Shown in pieces: positions 53,913-61,422 of a stretch of 64,000 bases of DNA. The DNA is from Bacteroidales bacterium (GTDB taxonomy: Bacteria > Bacteroidota > Bacteroidia > Bacteroidales > UBA932), in assembly GCA_012522855.1 (NCBI GenBank), contig JAAYJQ010000023.1:42144-106143 (forward strand), written 5' to 3'. Both the position numbers and the translations under genes were made by a program. Positions within the stretch are counted from its first letter, which is position 1; every line of letters begins with the position of its first letter. The notes below the pieces were generated by a model that had not been told where the DNA came from, searched no databases, and saw only the letters and a list, made by a program, of their open reading frames with translations.

Positions 53913-55147
53913 CGTTCCTGTTGGTTTTGGCAGCGATCTCCCTAAAGGCCCAAGACAGCGCGCGCAGGAAGATCGACAGCCTGACCTACCGGCAATACCT
54001 GACTCAAGATTATCGGGCATTGCTCGCGTCAAGCAAGGCTGCCCGCAAACAGGGGATCGATTTCTACTACCTCAACTACCGGACTGCCATCGCCGTTTAC
54101 GCATTGAAAAACTATGCGAAGGCAGCGAAATATTATCGGAAGACACTGGCCGAGGCACCGGAAGACCCGATCGCGCGCGAAGGCCTGTATTATGCCTGCC
54201 TTCTAAGCGGGCAGAAGGAACAGGCGCGCATCGCGGGCAGGCTTCTGTCGCCGCACGCGCAGGCGGTCGCCCGCTACAGACCCTCAGTCATGGACTTTGT
54301 CGCCCTCTCCGGAGGCTACCTGATGAACGAAAACAAACCCGGCGTCAAACCCGCGCCCGGCAATATGGCTTTCCTGAATCAGTACCAAAACATGGCCTTC
54401 GGATCCTTCGGGATCGGTTTCCATCTTTCTGACTATGCCAAACTCAAGCTCGGCTACCAAGGCCACAATACGAAGTTTCAGCGTTCTTCCGACGGCAGTC
54501 TCCAGAAAGAAGATTTTCTCATGCAGCACCAAGTAATCGGCGCGTTGGAATTTTTCACCAACCAAAATGTAACCTTCGGAGTCGCCGGAGGCTACTATGA
54601 CATTGAAAATATGGACAAGGATTCGGAGAACACGAAAACATCCCGTCTTGCCTTTTCGGTACAGACCTTTTTGAACAAACGCTTCCCCTTTGTCCTGCCG
54701 GAAGTCGCCCTGGCCTGGTCCAATTTCGGCGCCGGCTCCCAGCTTCAGGGAAAGGCCTCCCTGACGTATTATCCGCTCGGCAATCTCAATTTTTACGGAA
54801 CAACCGAAGGGGCGATCCTCTTCAACCCCGGCACTAGCATGCAGACACAGTGTATCTTCTCCCAAAGCCTGGGTGTCAAACTAGCCAAGCGGCTGTGGCT
54901 GGACGGGAGCGCAAGCGTCGGCAACCACCTGAACTACATCTCGGAACGGTCGTTCCTGGTGTACGACACCTACGATCCCGTCATGGCAACAGCAGGACTC
55001 TCGCTTTCCTTCTTCTTCGGACAAACCAGGCTGTCCGCCGGCTATTACTGGCAGCAGAAGAAAGGCTACGCCTATTTTACAGACTATTTCGATCCTTATC
55101 ATTACAACAATCACATTCTGAATTTCATATTGCAATGGGACTTATAA
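53894..55147 (+). CDS. TPR plus outer-membrane beta-barrel protein (YaiO-like)
   Basis: 417 residues. Signal peptide (RRLGITFLLVLAAISLKAQ), a short TPR-like helical part (about 25-130: YYLNYRTAIAVYALKNYAKAAKYYRKTLAEAP), then repeated amphipathic strands to the C-terminus, which ends NHILNFILQWDL as an outer-membrane barrel does. Similar to YaiO-type barrels. Its position after the UT-M23 gene suggests an outer-membrane partner of the same system. Overlaps both neighbours (19 and 13 nt). Confidence 0.72.
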   Translation: MRRLGITFLLVLAAISLKAQDSARRKIDSLTYRQYLTQDYRALLASSKAARKQGIDFYYLNYRTAIAVYALKNYAKAAKYYRKTLAEAPEDPIAREGLYYACLLSGQKEQARIAGRLLSPHAQAVARYRPSVMDFVALSGGYLMNENKPGVKPAPGNMAFLNQYQNMAFGSFGIGFHLSDYAKLKLGYQGHNTKFQRSSDGSLQKEDFLMQHQVIGALEFFTNQNVTFGVAGGYYDIENMDKDSENTKTSRLAFSVQTFLNKRFPFVLPEVALAWSNFGAGSQLQGKASLTYYPLGNLNFYGTTEGAILFNPGTSMQTQCIFSQSLGVKLAKRLWLDGSASVGNHLNYISERSFLVYDTYDPVMATAGLSLSFFFGQTRLSAGYYWQQKKGYAYFTDYFDPYHYNNHILNFILQWDL

Positions 55148-55749
55148 ATAAAACAATCGGTTCGGTTCTGTTTTGCCTGGCGATCACCGTACCTGCGTGG
55201 TCTCAAGTGGATCCGGCACAGATCTTCTCGAACAGTTACCGGTACGAAGCTTCCGGCGACTATCAGAAAGCCATCAGCGAATTGACCGTCTTGAACGGCT
55301 ATGACTACCACAAGTCTCTCCGTCTGGGATGGCTCTATTACTTGGCAAAAGACTACGGGAGCAGCGAAAAGTATTATAATCAGGCAATCGGACTCGCCCC
55401 GCAATCCGTCGAAGCCTTGCTGGGACTCTGCGCGCCGCTGGAGGCGCAGAAAAAGACGGACGATCTAGAAGCCGCCTACAAAAAGATCCTTTCGCTCGAC
55501 AAGTCCAATTCGAAGATCAATTATGCCCTCGGAAACATCTACTATTACCGTAAAGATTTCGCGCAGGCCGAGAAATACTTTGATTTGGTGCAGTCCATGT
55601 ACCCTTTCGATTATTATTCAAATCTGATGTGCGCCTGGACAAAATACTTTCTAGGCAAGAAAAACGATGCCCAGCGGCTTTTCAACATCGTCCTGATCAT
55701 TTCCCCGACAGACCAGTCGGCGAAAGACGGCCTGAATCTGTTGAAATAG
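55135..55749 (+). CDS. Periplasmic TPR protein
   Basis: 204 residues from ATG 55135. Signal peptide (IGSVLFCLAITVPAWSQ) and three to four TPR units (about 35-195; for example YYLAKDYGSSEKYYNQAIGLAP and YYYRKDFAQAEKYFDLVQ). Probably a scaffold for the barrel protein encoded just upstream. The last 53 nt overlap the end of the convergent folK gene. Last gene of the cluster. Confidence 0.75.
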   Translation: MGLINKTIGSVLFCLAITVPAWSQVDPAQIFSNSYRYEASGDYQKAISELTVLNGYDYHKSLRLGWLYYLAKDYGSSEKYYNQAIGLAPQSVEALLGLCAPLEAQKKTDDLEAAYKKILSLDKSNSKINYALGNIYYYRKDFAQAEKYFDLVQSMYPFDYYSNLMCAWTKYFLGKKNDAQRLFNIVLIISPTDQSAKDGLNLLK

Positions 55750-56251
55750 CGACACACTTCTCCGCAGCGACAAAAATCTCCGGAAAAGCTTTTTTCAAGG
55801 AAGGGAGAGCGATCTGGCGGAGCGGAACCATCACGAACGGACGATCGGCGATGCCGGGGTGCGGCACGACAAGACGCTCATGCTGAATCTGTTCGTTCCC
55901 ATAGAAGAGGATGTCGATGTCGATGGCGCGGGAGTGGTAGACCCGCCGGCCGGCAGCGTCATATTCAGGAATATCTTCGCGACCGATCGCCCGCTCAATC
56001 GCCTTCACCTTGTCAAGCAAAGCCAGCCCTGCAACCTCAGCCGAAGCCTCCGGCCGCGGAATCCGATATCGAACGGCACCGTTCAGGAAGGTGTCCCCGG
56101 CAAAGCCCATCGGCTCCGTCTCGATCAGCCGAGAAAGCGCGGAATAGCAGCAGCCCATCGCCCCGTCCAGTAGACGAAGCGCTGCCGCGATATTCTCCGC
56201 GCGGTTCCCGAGATTGCTCCCCAGTGAAAAGTAGACCGTTACAAAAGCCAT
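55697..56251 (-). CDS. folK: 2-amino-4-hydroxy-6-hydroxymethyldihydropteridine pyrophosphokinase
   Basis: Transfers pyrophosphate from ATP to the pterin in folate synthesis. 184 residues from ATG 56251 (AFVTVYFSLGSNLGNR is the family start). Motifs: LIETEPMGFAGDTFLNGAV and RAIDIDILFYG, then VVPHPGIADRPFVMVPL. The C-terminal 30 residues beyond the conserved part run into the convergent TPR gene, an overlap of 53 nt. Stand-alone gene. Confidence 0.92.
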   Translation of the reverse strand: MAFVTVYFSLGSNLGNRAENIAAALRLLDGAMGCCYSALSRLIETEPMGFAGDTFLNGAVRYRIPRPEASAEVAGLALLDKVKAIERAIGREDIPEYDAAGRRVYHSRAIDIDILFYGNEQIQHERLVVPHPGIADRPFVMVPLRQIALPSLKKAFPEIFVAAEKCVAISTDSGRLSPTGLSGK

Positions 56252-56305
56252 AGCGAGCCACAAGTTAATAAATTTGTACCTTTGGAGCATCAACTCTCAA
56301 GGAAT

Positions 56306-57661
56306 ATGAATATCCGTCTCTTTTTTTTATCGTTTCTGGGCATCGCGCTGGCAGTTGCGTGCACCCGGGGTTTTCCGCAGGAAGCTGTCGAGCTGGCTGC
56401 CGGAGATGAAGTAGCCACGAACGGTTCTTTCCAAAACTTTATGCTGACGGGCAGGGCACGCGTCGATGAAGGCGCGACCGCCCGGCTGTTCTTTCACTCC
56501 GACGGTCTGAACGGCTACGAGGTGCTCTTCCGCGGCGGCCCGATCGACGGCTCCCCCAAGACCGGCAGCCTCACAGCCGTGCGCAATCTATATCGCTCAT
56601 TGCCGGCAGACGGAGAATGGTTTCCATTTGAAATCGCAGTTCGAGGAAAGAACATCTCCGTCAAGCTGAACGGCACGGATGTAGTCTGCTACACCGAGCC
56701 GGAGGAGCCCTTCCGAACGGATGAATATGCGGACAGAGTTCTCGGAGAAGGAAGAGTCTTCCTGAAAGGAGTGGAAGGCACGGTCGGCTTCGAACAGCTG
56801 CGGTTGAAAGCGCTGAACATGGCCGAGCGGAATCCCGCCGACACATTGCCGCCCATGGATGAACAGACGGACAGCATCATTCGGCTGCAGCAGGCCGGCT
56901 TTCCCGTAATCGACTGGCACGTCCACCTGAAGGGCGGGCTCACGAAAGAAATGGCGCAAGCGATGAGCATGCGATACGGAATCAACTACGGCGTGGCGCC
57001 GAATGCAGGAGAAGGCGGGGTGGGACGGATGCTCGCGAACGACCAAGAGGTGTACGACTATTTCGAGGAAGTGAAAGACCTGCCCTTCCTGCGCGGCGTG
57101 CAGGGCGAAGGCCGCCGCTGGACCGTCACCTTCTCGCAGGAAGCCCTCAGTGTTTTCGACTACCTTTTCACCGATTCCATGACGATTGTGGATCCGAAAG
57201 GCCGTATCTCGCGCGTCTATCACCCCGAAGAAGTGCATATGGACGGCATGACGACGGAACAGTGGATGGATATGCTTGTGGACCAGATCGTATTGATCCT
57301 GACCCACGAGCCGGCGGACATTTACGCCAATCCGACCTACCTTCCGGAGGCGCTGCAGCCGGACTACGACATACTTTGGACTCCGGAACGTATCGACCGC
57401 GTGCTGGACGTGCTGGAGGAGCACTCCATCGCCTTGGAAATCAATCCGCGCTACCGAATCCCGAGCGCAAACATCATCCGGGAAGCCAAGGCGCGCGGCA
57501 TCAAGTTTACCTTCGGAACGAACAACGTGGACGCCGATTTCGGCCGGCTGGAATACTGTGTCGAAATGATCCGGGCCTGCGGACTGGAACCCTCCGACCT
57601 CTGGTTCCCGTCCATGAGCATCCGCTCCAGCCGTAAACCATTGAATTACAATAATTTTTAA
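56306..57661 (+). CDS. Lipoprotein with DUF1080-like and PHP-type domains
   Basis: 451 residues from ATG 56306. Lipobox ALAVACT. N-terminal half (about 30-170) has the concanavalin-like 3-keto-disaccharide hydrolase pattern (DUF1080: ARLFFHSDGLNGYEVLFRGG, WFPFEIAVRGKNISVKLNG). C-terminal half (about 195-451) is a PHP-type metal hydrolase: FPVIDWHVHLKGG with the HxH motif, EINPRYRIPSANII and FTFGTNN. A surface or periplasmic hydrolase of unknown substrate. Divergent from folK by about 50 nt. Confidence 0.72.
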   Translation: MNIRLFFLSFLGIALAVACTRGFPQEAVELAAGDEVATNGSFQNFMLTGRARVDEGATARLFFHSDGLNGYEVLFRGGPIDGSPKTGSLTAVRNLYRSLPADGEWFPFEIAVRGKNISVKLNGTDVVCYTEPEEPFRTDEYADRVLGEGRVFLKGVEGTVGFEQLRLKALNMAERNPADTLPPMDEQTDSIIRLQQAGFPVIDWHVHLKGGLTKEMAQAMSMRYGINYGVAPNAGEGGVGRMLANDQEVYDYFEEVKDLPFLRGVQGEGRRWTVTFSQEALSVFDYLFTDSMTIVDPKGRISRVYHPEEVHMDGMTTEQWMDMLVDQIVLILTHEPADIYANPTYLPEALQPDYDILWTPERIDRVLDVLEEHSIALEINPRYRIPSANIIREAKARGIKFTFGTNNVDADFGRLEYCVEMIRACGLEPSDLWFPSMSIRSSRKPLNYNNF

Positions 57662-57742
57662 AAAGTTTCACCTGGGTCATTGCATCTCGGGAGGCGCGGC
57701 ATTCGCTTGAAACGGCCGTGCGGCTATCAATGACGGTCGGGA

Positions 57743-57792
57743 AATTTTTGTTAGCAAATGATTTGTTTGCTAACAAAAATTGCATACTTTTG
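57743..57792 (+). promoter_or_regulatory. Promoter and palindromic operator of the RHH/PIN pair
   Basis: Promoter: TTTG (57762-57765), 19 nt, TACTTTTG (57785-57792), a full consensus. A 16-bp perfect inverted repeat (57743-57758 with 57766-57781; arm core TTTTTGTTAGCAAA) overlaps the -33 box and most of the spacer. That is the right place for an RHH antitoxin to bind and repress its own gene. Confidence 0.8.
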
Positions 57793-57809
57793 TAGCAAAG
57801 CATAGAATT

Positions 57810-58094
57810 ATGAACACGATCGACAGGGTGCAGACCGGCCTGAGGCTTGACCGGAACATCTACAAACAATTGAAAGCCAACGCAAAGAAGAACCGTCAAA
57901 CCTTCAACAAGTACGTCGAAGAAGTCCTGAAGAATTTTCTGGACGATGACTTTCCGCGCATCCCGCCGGACCACCCGATCTCGCCGGAAATTCTGGAAAT
58001 GGGAAAGTTGATGCCTCACTACACGGAGGAAGAGCTTGCGCAAGATGACAGACTCCGTTACATTCTATCGAAAGGGCAAGAGACAGAAATATGA
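57810..58094 (+). CDS. Ribbon-helix-helix antitoxin-like protein
   Basis: 94 residues from ATG 57810. Residues 1-45 fit a ribbon-helix-helix DNA-binding fold (TGLRLDRNIYKQLKANAKKN then NKYVEEVLKNFL). The acidic C-terminal half should wrap the toxin. Overlaps the PIN toxin gene (ATGA), the usual order for VapB/VapC-like pairs. Probably binds the palindrome just upstream. Confidence 0.8.
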   Translation: MNTIDRVQTGLRLDRNIYKQLKANAKKNRQTFNKYVEEVLKNFLDDDFPRIPPDHPISPEILEMGKLMPHYTEEELAQDDRLRYILSKGQETEI

Positions 58095-58504
58095 CAGTCT
58101 ATGTAGATACAAACGTCCTGGTCGATTTGGTAGACGAGGAAAGGCCGCTATTTAAAGAAGCATCCGTCTTGTTCAATGCTGCGGCACAAAACAAATTGAG
58201 AATCGTTCTTTCTTCTCAATCCGTTGCGGATTGTGCATACGTGATCCGCAAGGCCCCCCGTGAACAGTTCAAGAGAAAGATGAAAGAATTGCTCCATTAC
58301 ATCGTTATCCTTCCTATCACCGATATGGAAATCCTGCGGGCGCTCAAGAGCGACTGTCCGGATTTCGAAGACGCCCTGCAGATCGCCTGCGCGGAATCAA
58401 ACACGGTCAACATCTTGGTAACCAACAACAAGAAAGATTTCGAAAGGTTTACCGACCTCCCTGTCTACACTTCAAAAGAATTCGTTATGCGGATAACGCG
58501 GTAA
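58091..58504 (+). CDS. PIN-domain toxin (VapC-like)
   Basis: 137 residues. PIN ribonuclease fold with acidic residues for metal binding: VYVDTNVLVDLV (Asp 6), DCPDFEDALQIACAE (near residue 92) and LVTNNKKDF (near residue 117). Expected to cleave RNA when not held by the antitoxin encoded upstream. It is a two-gene accessory module between the PHP lipoprotein and the suf genes. Confidence 0.87.
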   Translation: MTVYVDTNVLVDLVDEERPLFKEASVLFNAAAQNKLRIVLSSQSVADCAYVIRKAPREQFKRKMKELLHYIVILPITDMEILRALKSDCPDFEDALQIACAESNTVNILVTNNKKDFERFTDLPVYTSKEFVMRITR

Positions 58505-58510
58505 CGACTT

Positions 58511-58888
58511 CTATTTGCGGTACGAAGTGTCGATATCGTCTAAGCCGAGTTCGAGCCGGGCCTCTTCCGACAGCATGCTCATGTCCCACGGAGGATCGAA
58601 AGTCAGTTCGAGCGTGCATTTGGTAATGCCGGGGACGTCTTCAACGGCGCGATGCGTTTCTGACAACACATAGTCCGCCATCGGGCAGTTCGGAGCCGTG
58701 AAGGTCATCGTAACGGACGCTTCGCGCTTCTTGTTGATGTTGAGCTCGTAGATGAGACCTAAATCGTAGATGTTGACCGGTATTTCCGGATCGTATACTT
58801 GTTTCAAGGCCAGCACTACTTGGTCGTAGAGCGGTGCAAGTTCCTTGACATCTTCCGCGGTCAGTATTTCTTTATTATCTTCACTCAT
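58511..58888 (-). CDS. sufT: SufT-like DUF59 iron-sulfur maturation protein
   Basis: 125 residues (ATG 58888; an ATG at 58900 overlapping sufE is the alternative). DUF59/MIP18 fold with VYDPEIPVNIYDLGLIYEL, TMTFTAPNCPMADYV (conserved Cys) and LTFDPPWDMSMLSEEAR. Works in Fe-S cluster assembly or delivery. Last gene of sufS-sufE-sufT. Confidence 0.9.
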   Translation of the reverse strand: MSEDNKEILTAEDVKELAPLYDQVVLALKQVYDPEIPVNIYDLGLIYELNINKKREASVTMTFTAPNCPMADYVLSETHRAVEDVPGITKCTLELTFDPPWDMSMLSEEARLELGLDDIDTSYRK

Positions 58889-58893
58889 GTTCT

Positions 58894-59310
58894 TCAGCAA
58901 TTTTTCAGGGCCAAGGCCTTGATGGTGTTAATCATCGAAAGGAGACCATTGGCGCGGGTCGGGGACAGGTTTTCTTTCAAGCCGATCGCATCGATGAAGC
59001 CGAAATCGTCGGAAGCGATTTCACCGGCCGCGCGGCCGGAATAGACACCGACCAACAAGGATATGATACCCTTGGTAATGATGGCATCACTGTCCGCCGC
59101 AAAGAAAATCTTCCCGTCCTGCACGTTATAATCCAGCCAAACTCTTGATTGACAACCTTTTATCAATCGATCTTCCGTTTTCTTCTCTTCCGGATAAGCC
59201 TCCAGGTTCTTTCCGAGCTCGATGAGATACTCATACTTGTCGAGCCACGCATCGTACATCGAAAAATCGTCGATGATCTGCTGCTTTTTTTCTTCGATCG
59301 TTTCTGCCAT
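58894..59310 (-). CDS. sufE: Cysteine desulfuration protein SufE
   Basis: 138 residues. Accepts persulfide sulfur from SufS and passes it to the scaffold. The active-site Cys lies in LIKGCQSRVWLDY near residue 52. Starts 6 nt after the sufS stop; typical SufS/SufE pair. Confidence 0.94.
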   Translation of the reverse strand: MAETIEEKKQQIIDDFSMYDAWLDKYEYLIELGKNLEAYPEEKKTEDRLIKGCQSRVWLDYNVQDGKIFFAADSDAIITKGIISLLVGVYSGRAAGEIASDDFGFIDAIGLKENLSPTRANGLLSMINTIKALALKNC

Positions 59311-59316
59311 GCTCTT

Positions 59317-60540
59317 CTACACCAACATTTCTATCGCCTTCCGCAAGGAACGGATAAAAAATTCCGCCTCCTGCATCGTATTATAGGGAGCCAAAGACGC
59401 GCGCAGCATACCTGTAACCCCGAAACGGCCCATCAGCGGTTCCGCGCACATCTGTCCCGAACGCACCGCCACTCCCATCTTGTCCAAAATCAAGGCCAGA
59501 TCTTCGTGATGCGCCTTCTCCACGGAGAAAGAAAAAAGGGCGATCTTGTCTTCCATTCTCTGCGGAAGGCCGTAGAGCCGGATCCGGGGATCCGACGTCA
59601 GGGCCTTGTACAGATATTCCCGCACGGCTTTGTGTTCCGCAGCGAGTTCCGGATCGCGCATGAGTTTCGCGCATTCGATCGCAGGCTTCAAGGTGGGAGT
59701 CGCGTTGATATTCTGGGTGCCCGCCTCGAATTTCTGCGGGAGAGGACCGAAGGTTGTCCCGGAGAATTTCACCGTCCCGATCATCTCGCCGCCCGCCTGG
59801 TACGGAGGCATCTGTTCCAGCCATTTCCGCTTTCCGTACAACACGCCGATTCCTGTGGCCGCATACAGCTTATGCCCGGAAAACGCATAGAAATCGCAAT
59901 CCAAATCCTGCACATCAACCACATCGTGGACAATACCCTGGGCACCGTCCACCAGCACCGGGCAACCTTTCGCATGGCTGATGGCTATGATTTCCTTGAC
60001 CGGATTCACGATGCCGAGCACATTGGAAATCTGAGTCACAGCGACGAGTCTGGTACGCGAAGTGATCAAATCCGCCAGGGCGGAGATTTGCAGATGGCCT
60101 GCGTCATCCACCGGCAACACCTTCAATTTCGCGCCCTTCCGGCCGCACAGCAGCTGCCAAGGTACGATGTTCGAATGGTGTTCCGCCTCGCCGACGATAA
60201 TCTCGTCCCCTTCGCGCACAAAAGCCTCCCCGAAGGAAGCGGAGACAAGATTGATGCTTTCAGTGGTTCCTTTTGTGAATATGATTTCCTCGCGCGACGC
60301 GGCGTGGATGAAATCCCGCACCGCATCCCGCGTGCTTTCGTATTCCTCGGTCGCTACCGCCGCCAGGTGGTGGGCAGCCCTGTGAATATTCGCATTCGCG
60401 CCATAGATCGAAGTCTCCAACATCTCCACGACGGAGCGGGGACGCTGGCTCGTGGCCGCGTTGTCAAAATAGACCAGCGGCTTGCCGTAGACGCTTGCGG
60501 CAAGGGCCGGGAACATATTCCTCAATTCATCGACACGCAT
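59317..60540 (-). CDS. sufS: Cysteine desulfurase SufS
   Basis: 407 residues from ATG 60540 (an ATG at 60558 is also in frame). PLP enzyme that removes sulfur from cysteine for Fe-S clusters. PLP lysine in YAFSGHKLYAATG near residue 220; active-site Cys in RSGQMCAEPLM near residue 357. EAEHHSNIVPWQLL and TQISNVLG are also family marks. First gene of the sufSET unit; divergent from ruvA with the hairpin repeat between them. Confidence 0.94.
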   Translation of the reverse strand: MRVDELRNMFPALAASVYGKPLVYFDNAATSQRPRSVVEMLETSIYGANANIHRAAHHLAAVATEEYESTRDAVRDFIHAASREEIIFTKGTTESINLVSASFGEAFVREGDEIIVGEAEHHSNIVPWQLLCGRKGAKLKVLPVDDAGHLQISALADLITSRTRLVAVTQISNVLGIVNPVKEIIAISHAKGCPVLVDGAQGIVHDVVDVQDLDCDFYAFSGHKLYAATGIGVLYGKRKWLEQMPPYQAGGEMIGTVKFSGTTFGPLPQKFEAGTQNINATPTLKPAIECAKLMRDPELAAEHKAVREYLYKALTSDPRIRLYGLPQRMEDKIALFSFSVEKAHHEDLALILDKMGVAVRSGQMCAEPLMGRFGVTGMLRASLAPYNTMQEAEFFIRSLRKAIEMLV

Positions 60541-60586
60541 AGACTGCAAATTTAGCAAATGAATTCCGTTTTTGACCGAAATAACG

Positions 60587-60594
60587 TATTTTTG
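60587..60594 (+). promoter_or_regulatory. -7 box in front of ruvA
   Basis: TATTTTTG on the plus strand, with no clear -33 box. If used, transcription would begin near 60600, so the ruvA leader would contain the whole hairpin repeat. Confidence 0.4.
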
Positions 60595-60723
60595 TCATGA
60601 GGAGGGGGAAACCTCCGAAGATCCGTAGCCACCCTCGGCTCCGTAAGAGGGAGGGGCCCACGCTTGCGTGGGAGGGGTCCGGCGAAGCCGGACGATTGTC
60701 GGAGGTTTCCCCCTCCTCACGAC
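60594..60723 (+). repeat. Multi-hairpin intergenic repeat, copy 2
   Basis: 25-bp inverted arms (60594-60618 with 60699-60723) that match at 24 of 25 positions; each arm again holds a short hairpin (GGAGG ... CCTCC). The core TCCGTAGCCACCCTCGGCTC is identical to copy 1 at 19127-19146. Hairpins CCCACG CTTG CGTGGG and GTCCGG CGAAG CCGGAC stand where copy 1 has other stems. Ends 11 nt before the ruvA start. Confidence 0.87.
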
Positions 60724-60734
60724 AAACAACGAAT

Positions 60735-61328
60735 ATGATCGACTACATCAAAGGCGCCGTCACCGAACTGACTCCGACGGAAGTGATTCTGGAAAACAAC
60801 GGAATCGGTTACAGCATTCTGATTTCGCTGCAGACCTTCCAGGCCCTGGAAAACAAGAAGGAGGCGACCATCTATATCCACCACTACATGCGCGAACGCG
60901 AAGACATCGAACTCTATTATGGCTTTGCGACAAAGGACGAGCGCGAGCTTTTCAAGCTCCTTATCAGCGTGTCCGGCGTAGGGGTGTCCTCAGCCCGGAT
61001 GATGCTTTCGTCCCTTTCCGCGGAAGAAATCCGGCAAGCTATTCTCTCCGAAGACTTGGCCCGGCTCAAAAGCGTAAAAGGCATCGGTCTCAAAACAGCT
61101 CAACGAATGGTGCTGGAACTCAAGGACAAGATTGTCAAAGGTGAAGGGGCGGACAGCAGCGCGCTGTTCGCCGGCGGTCGAAGTGAAATCGTGGAGGAGG
61201 CCACCCGCGCCCTCGTCATGCTTGGTTTCTCCAAACCCAACGTCAACAAGGCCATCCATGCCATTCTCAAGGCCAACCCGAACGCCAAGGTTGAACAGAT
61301 CATCAAATCCGCCCTACAGATGATGTAA
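60735..61328 (+). CDS. ruvA: Holliday junction branch migration protein RuvA
   Basis: 197 residues from ATG 60735 (MIDYIKGAVTELTPTEVIL). Binds Holliday junctions and loads RuvB. OB fold at the N-terminus, helix-hairpin-helix motifs (LISVSGVGVSSARMML, LKSVKGIGLKTAQRMV) in the middle and the RuvB-binding three-helix domain at the end. The frame is open further upstream but runs through the repeat, so that extension is rejected. Confidence 0.95.
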   Translation: MIDYIKGAVTELTPTEVILENNGIGYSILISLQTFQALENKKEATIYIHHYMREREDIELYYGFATKDERELFKLLISVSGVGVSSARMMLSSLSAEEIRQAILSEDLARLKSVKGIGLKTAQRMVLELKDKIVKGEGADSSALFAGGRSEIVEEATRALVMLGFSKPNVNKAIHAILKANPNAKVEQIIKSALQMM

Positions 61329-61406
61329 GCGGAAGAAAATATTCATGACGTCCGGATTACGCGCGACCAACAAAACGGTAAAGGACAGAAAAAACATCTT
61401 AATAAT

Positions 61407-61422
61407 TGTTCCACGTGGAACA
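61407..61422. promoter_or_regulatory. parS-like centromere site 1
   Basis: The 16-bp perfect palindrome TGTTCCACGTGGAACA, matching the conserved bacterial ParB-binding site. It abuts the mnmG stop codon. Confidence 0.82.

Noticed and set aside
60597..60734. N-terminal extension of RuvA by 46 residues
   Set aside because: The extra codons are the hairpin repeat; RuvA proteins begin at the MIDYIKG start at 60735.
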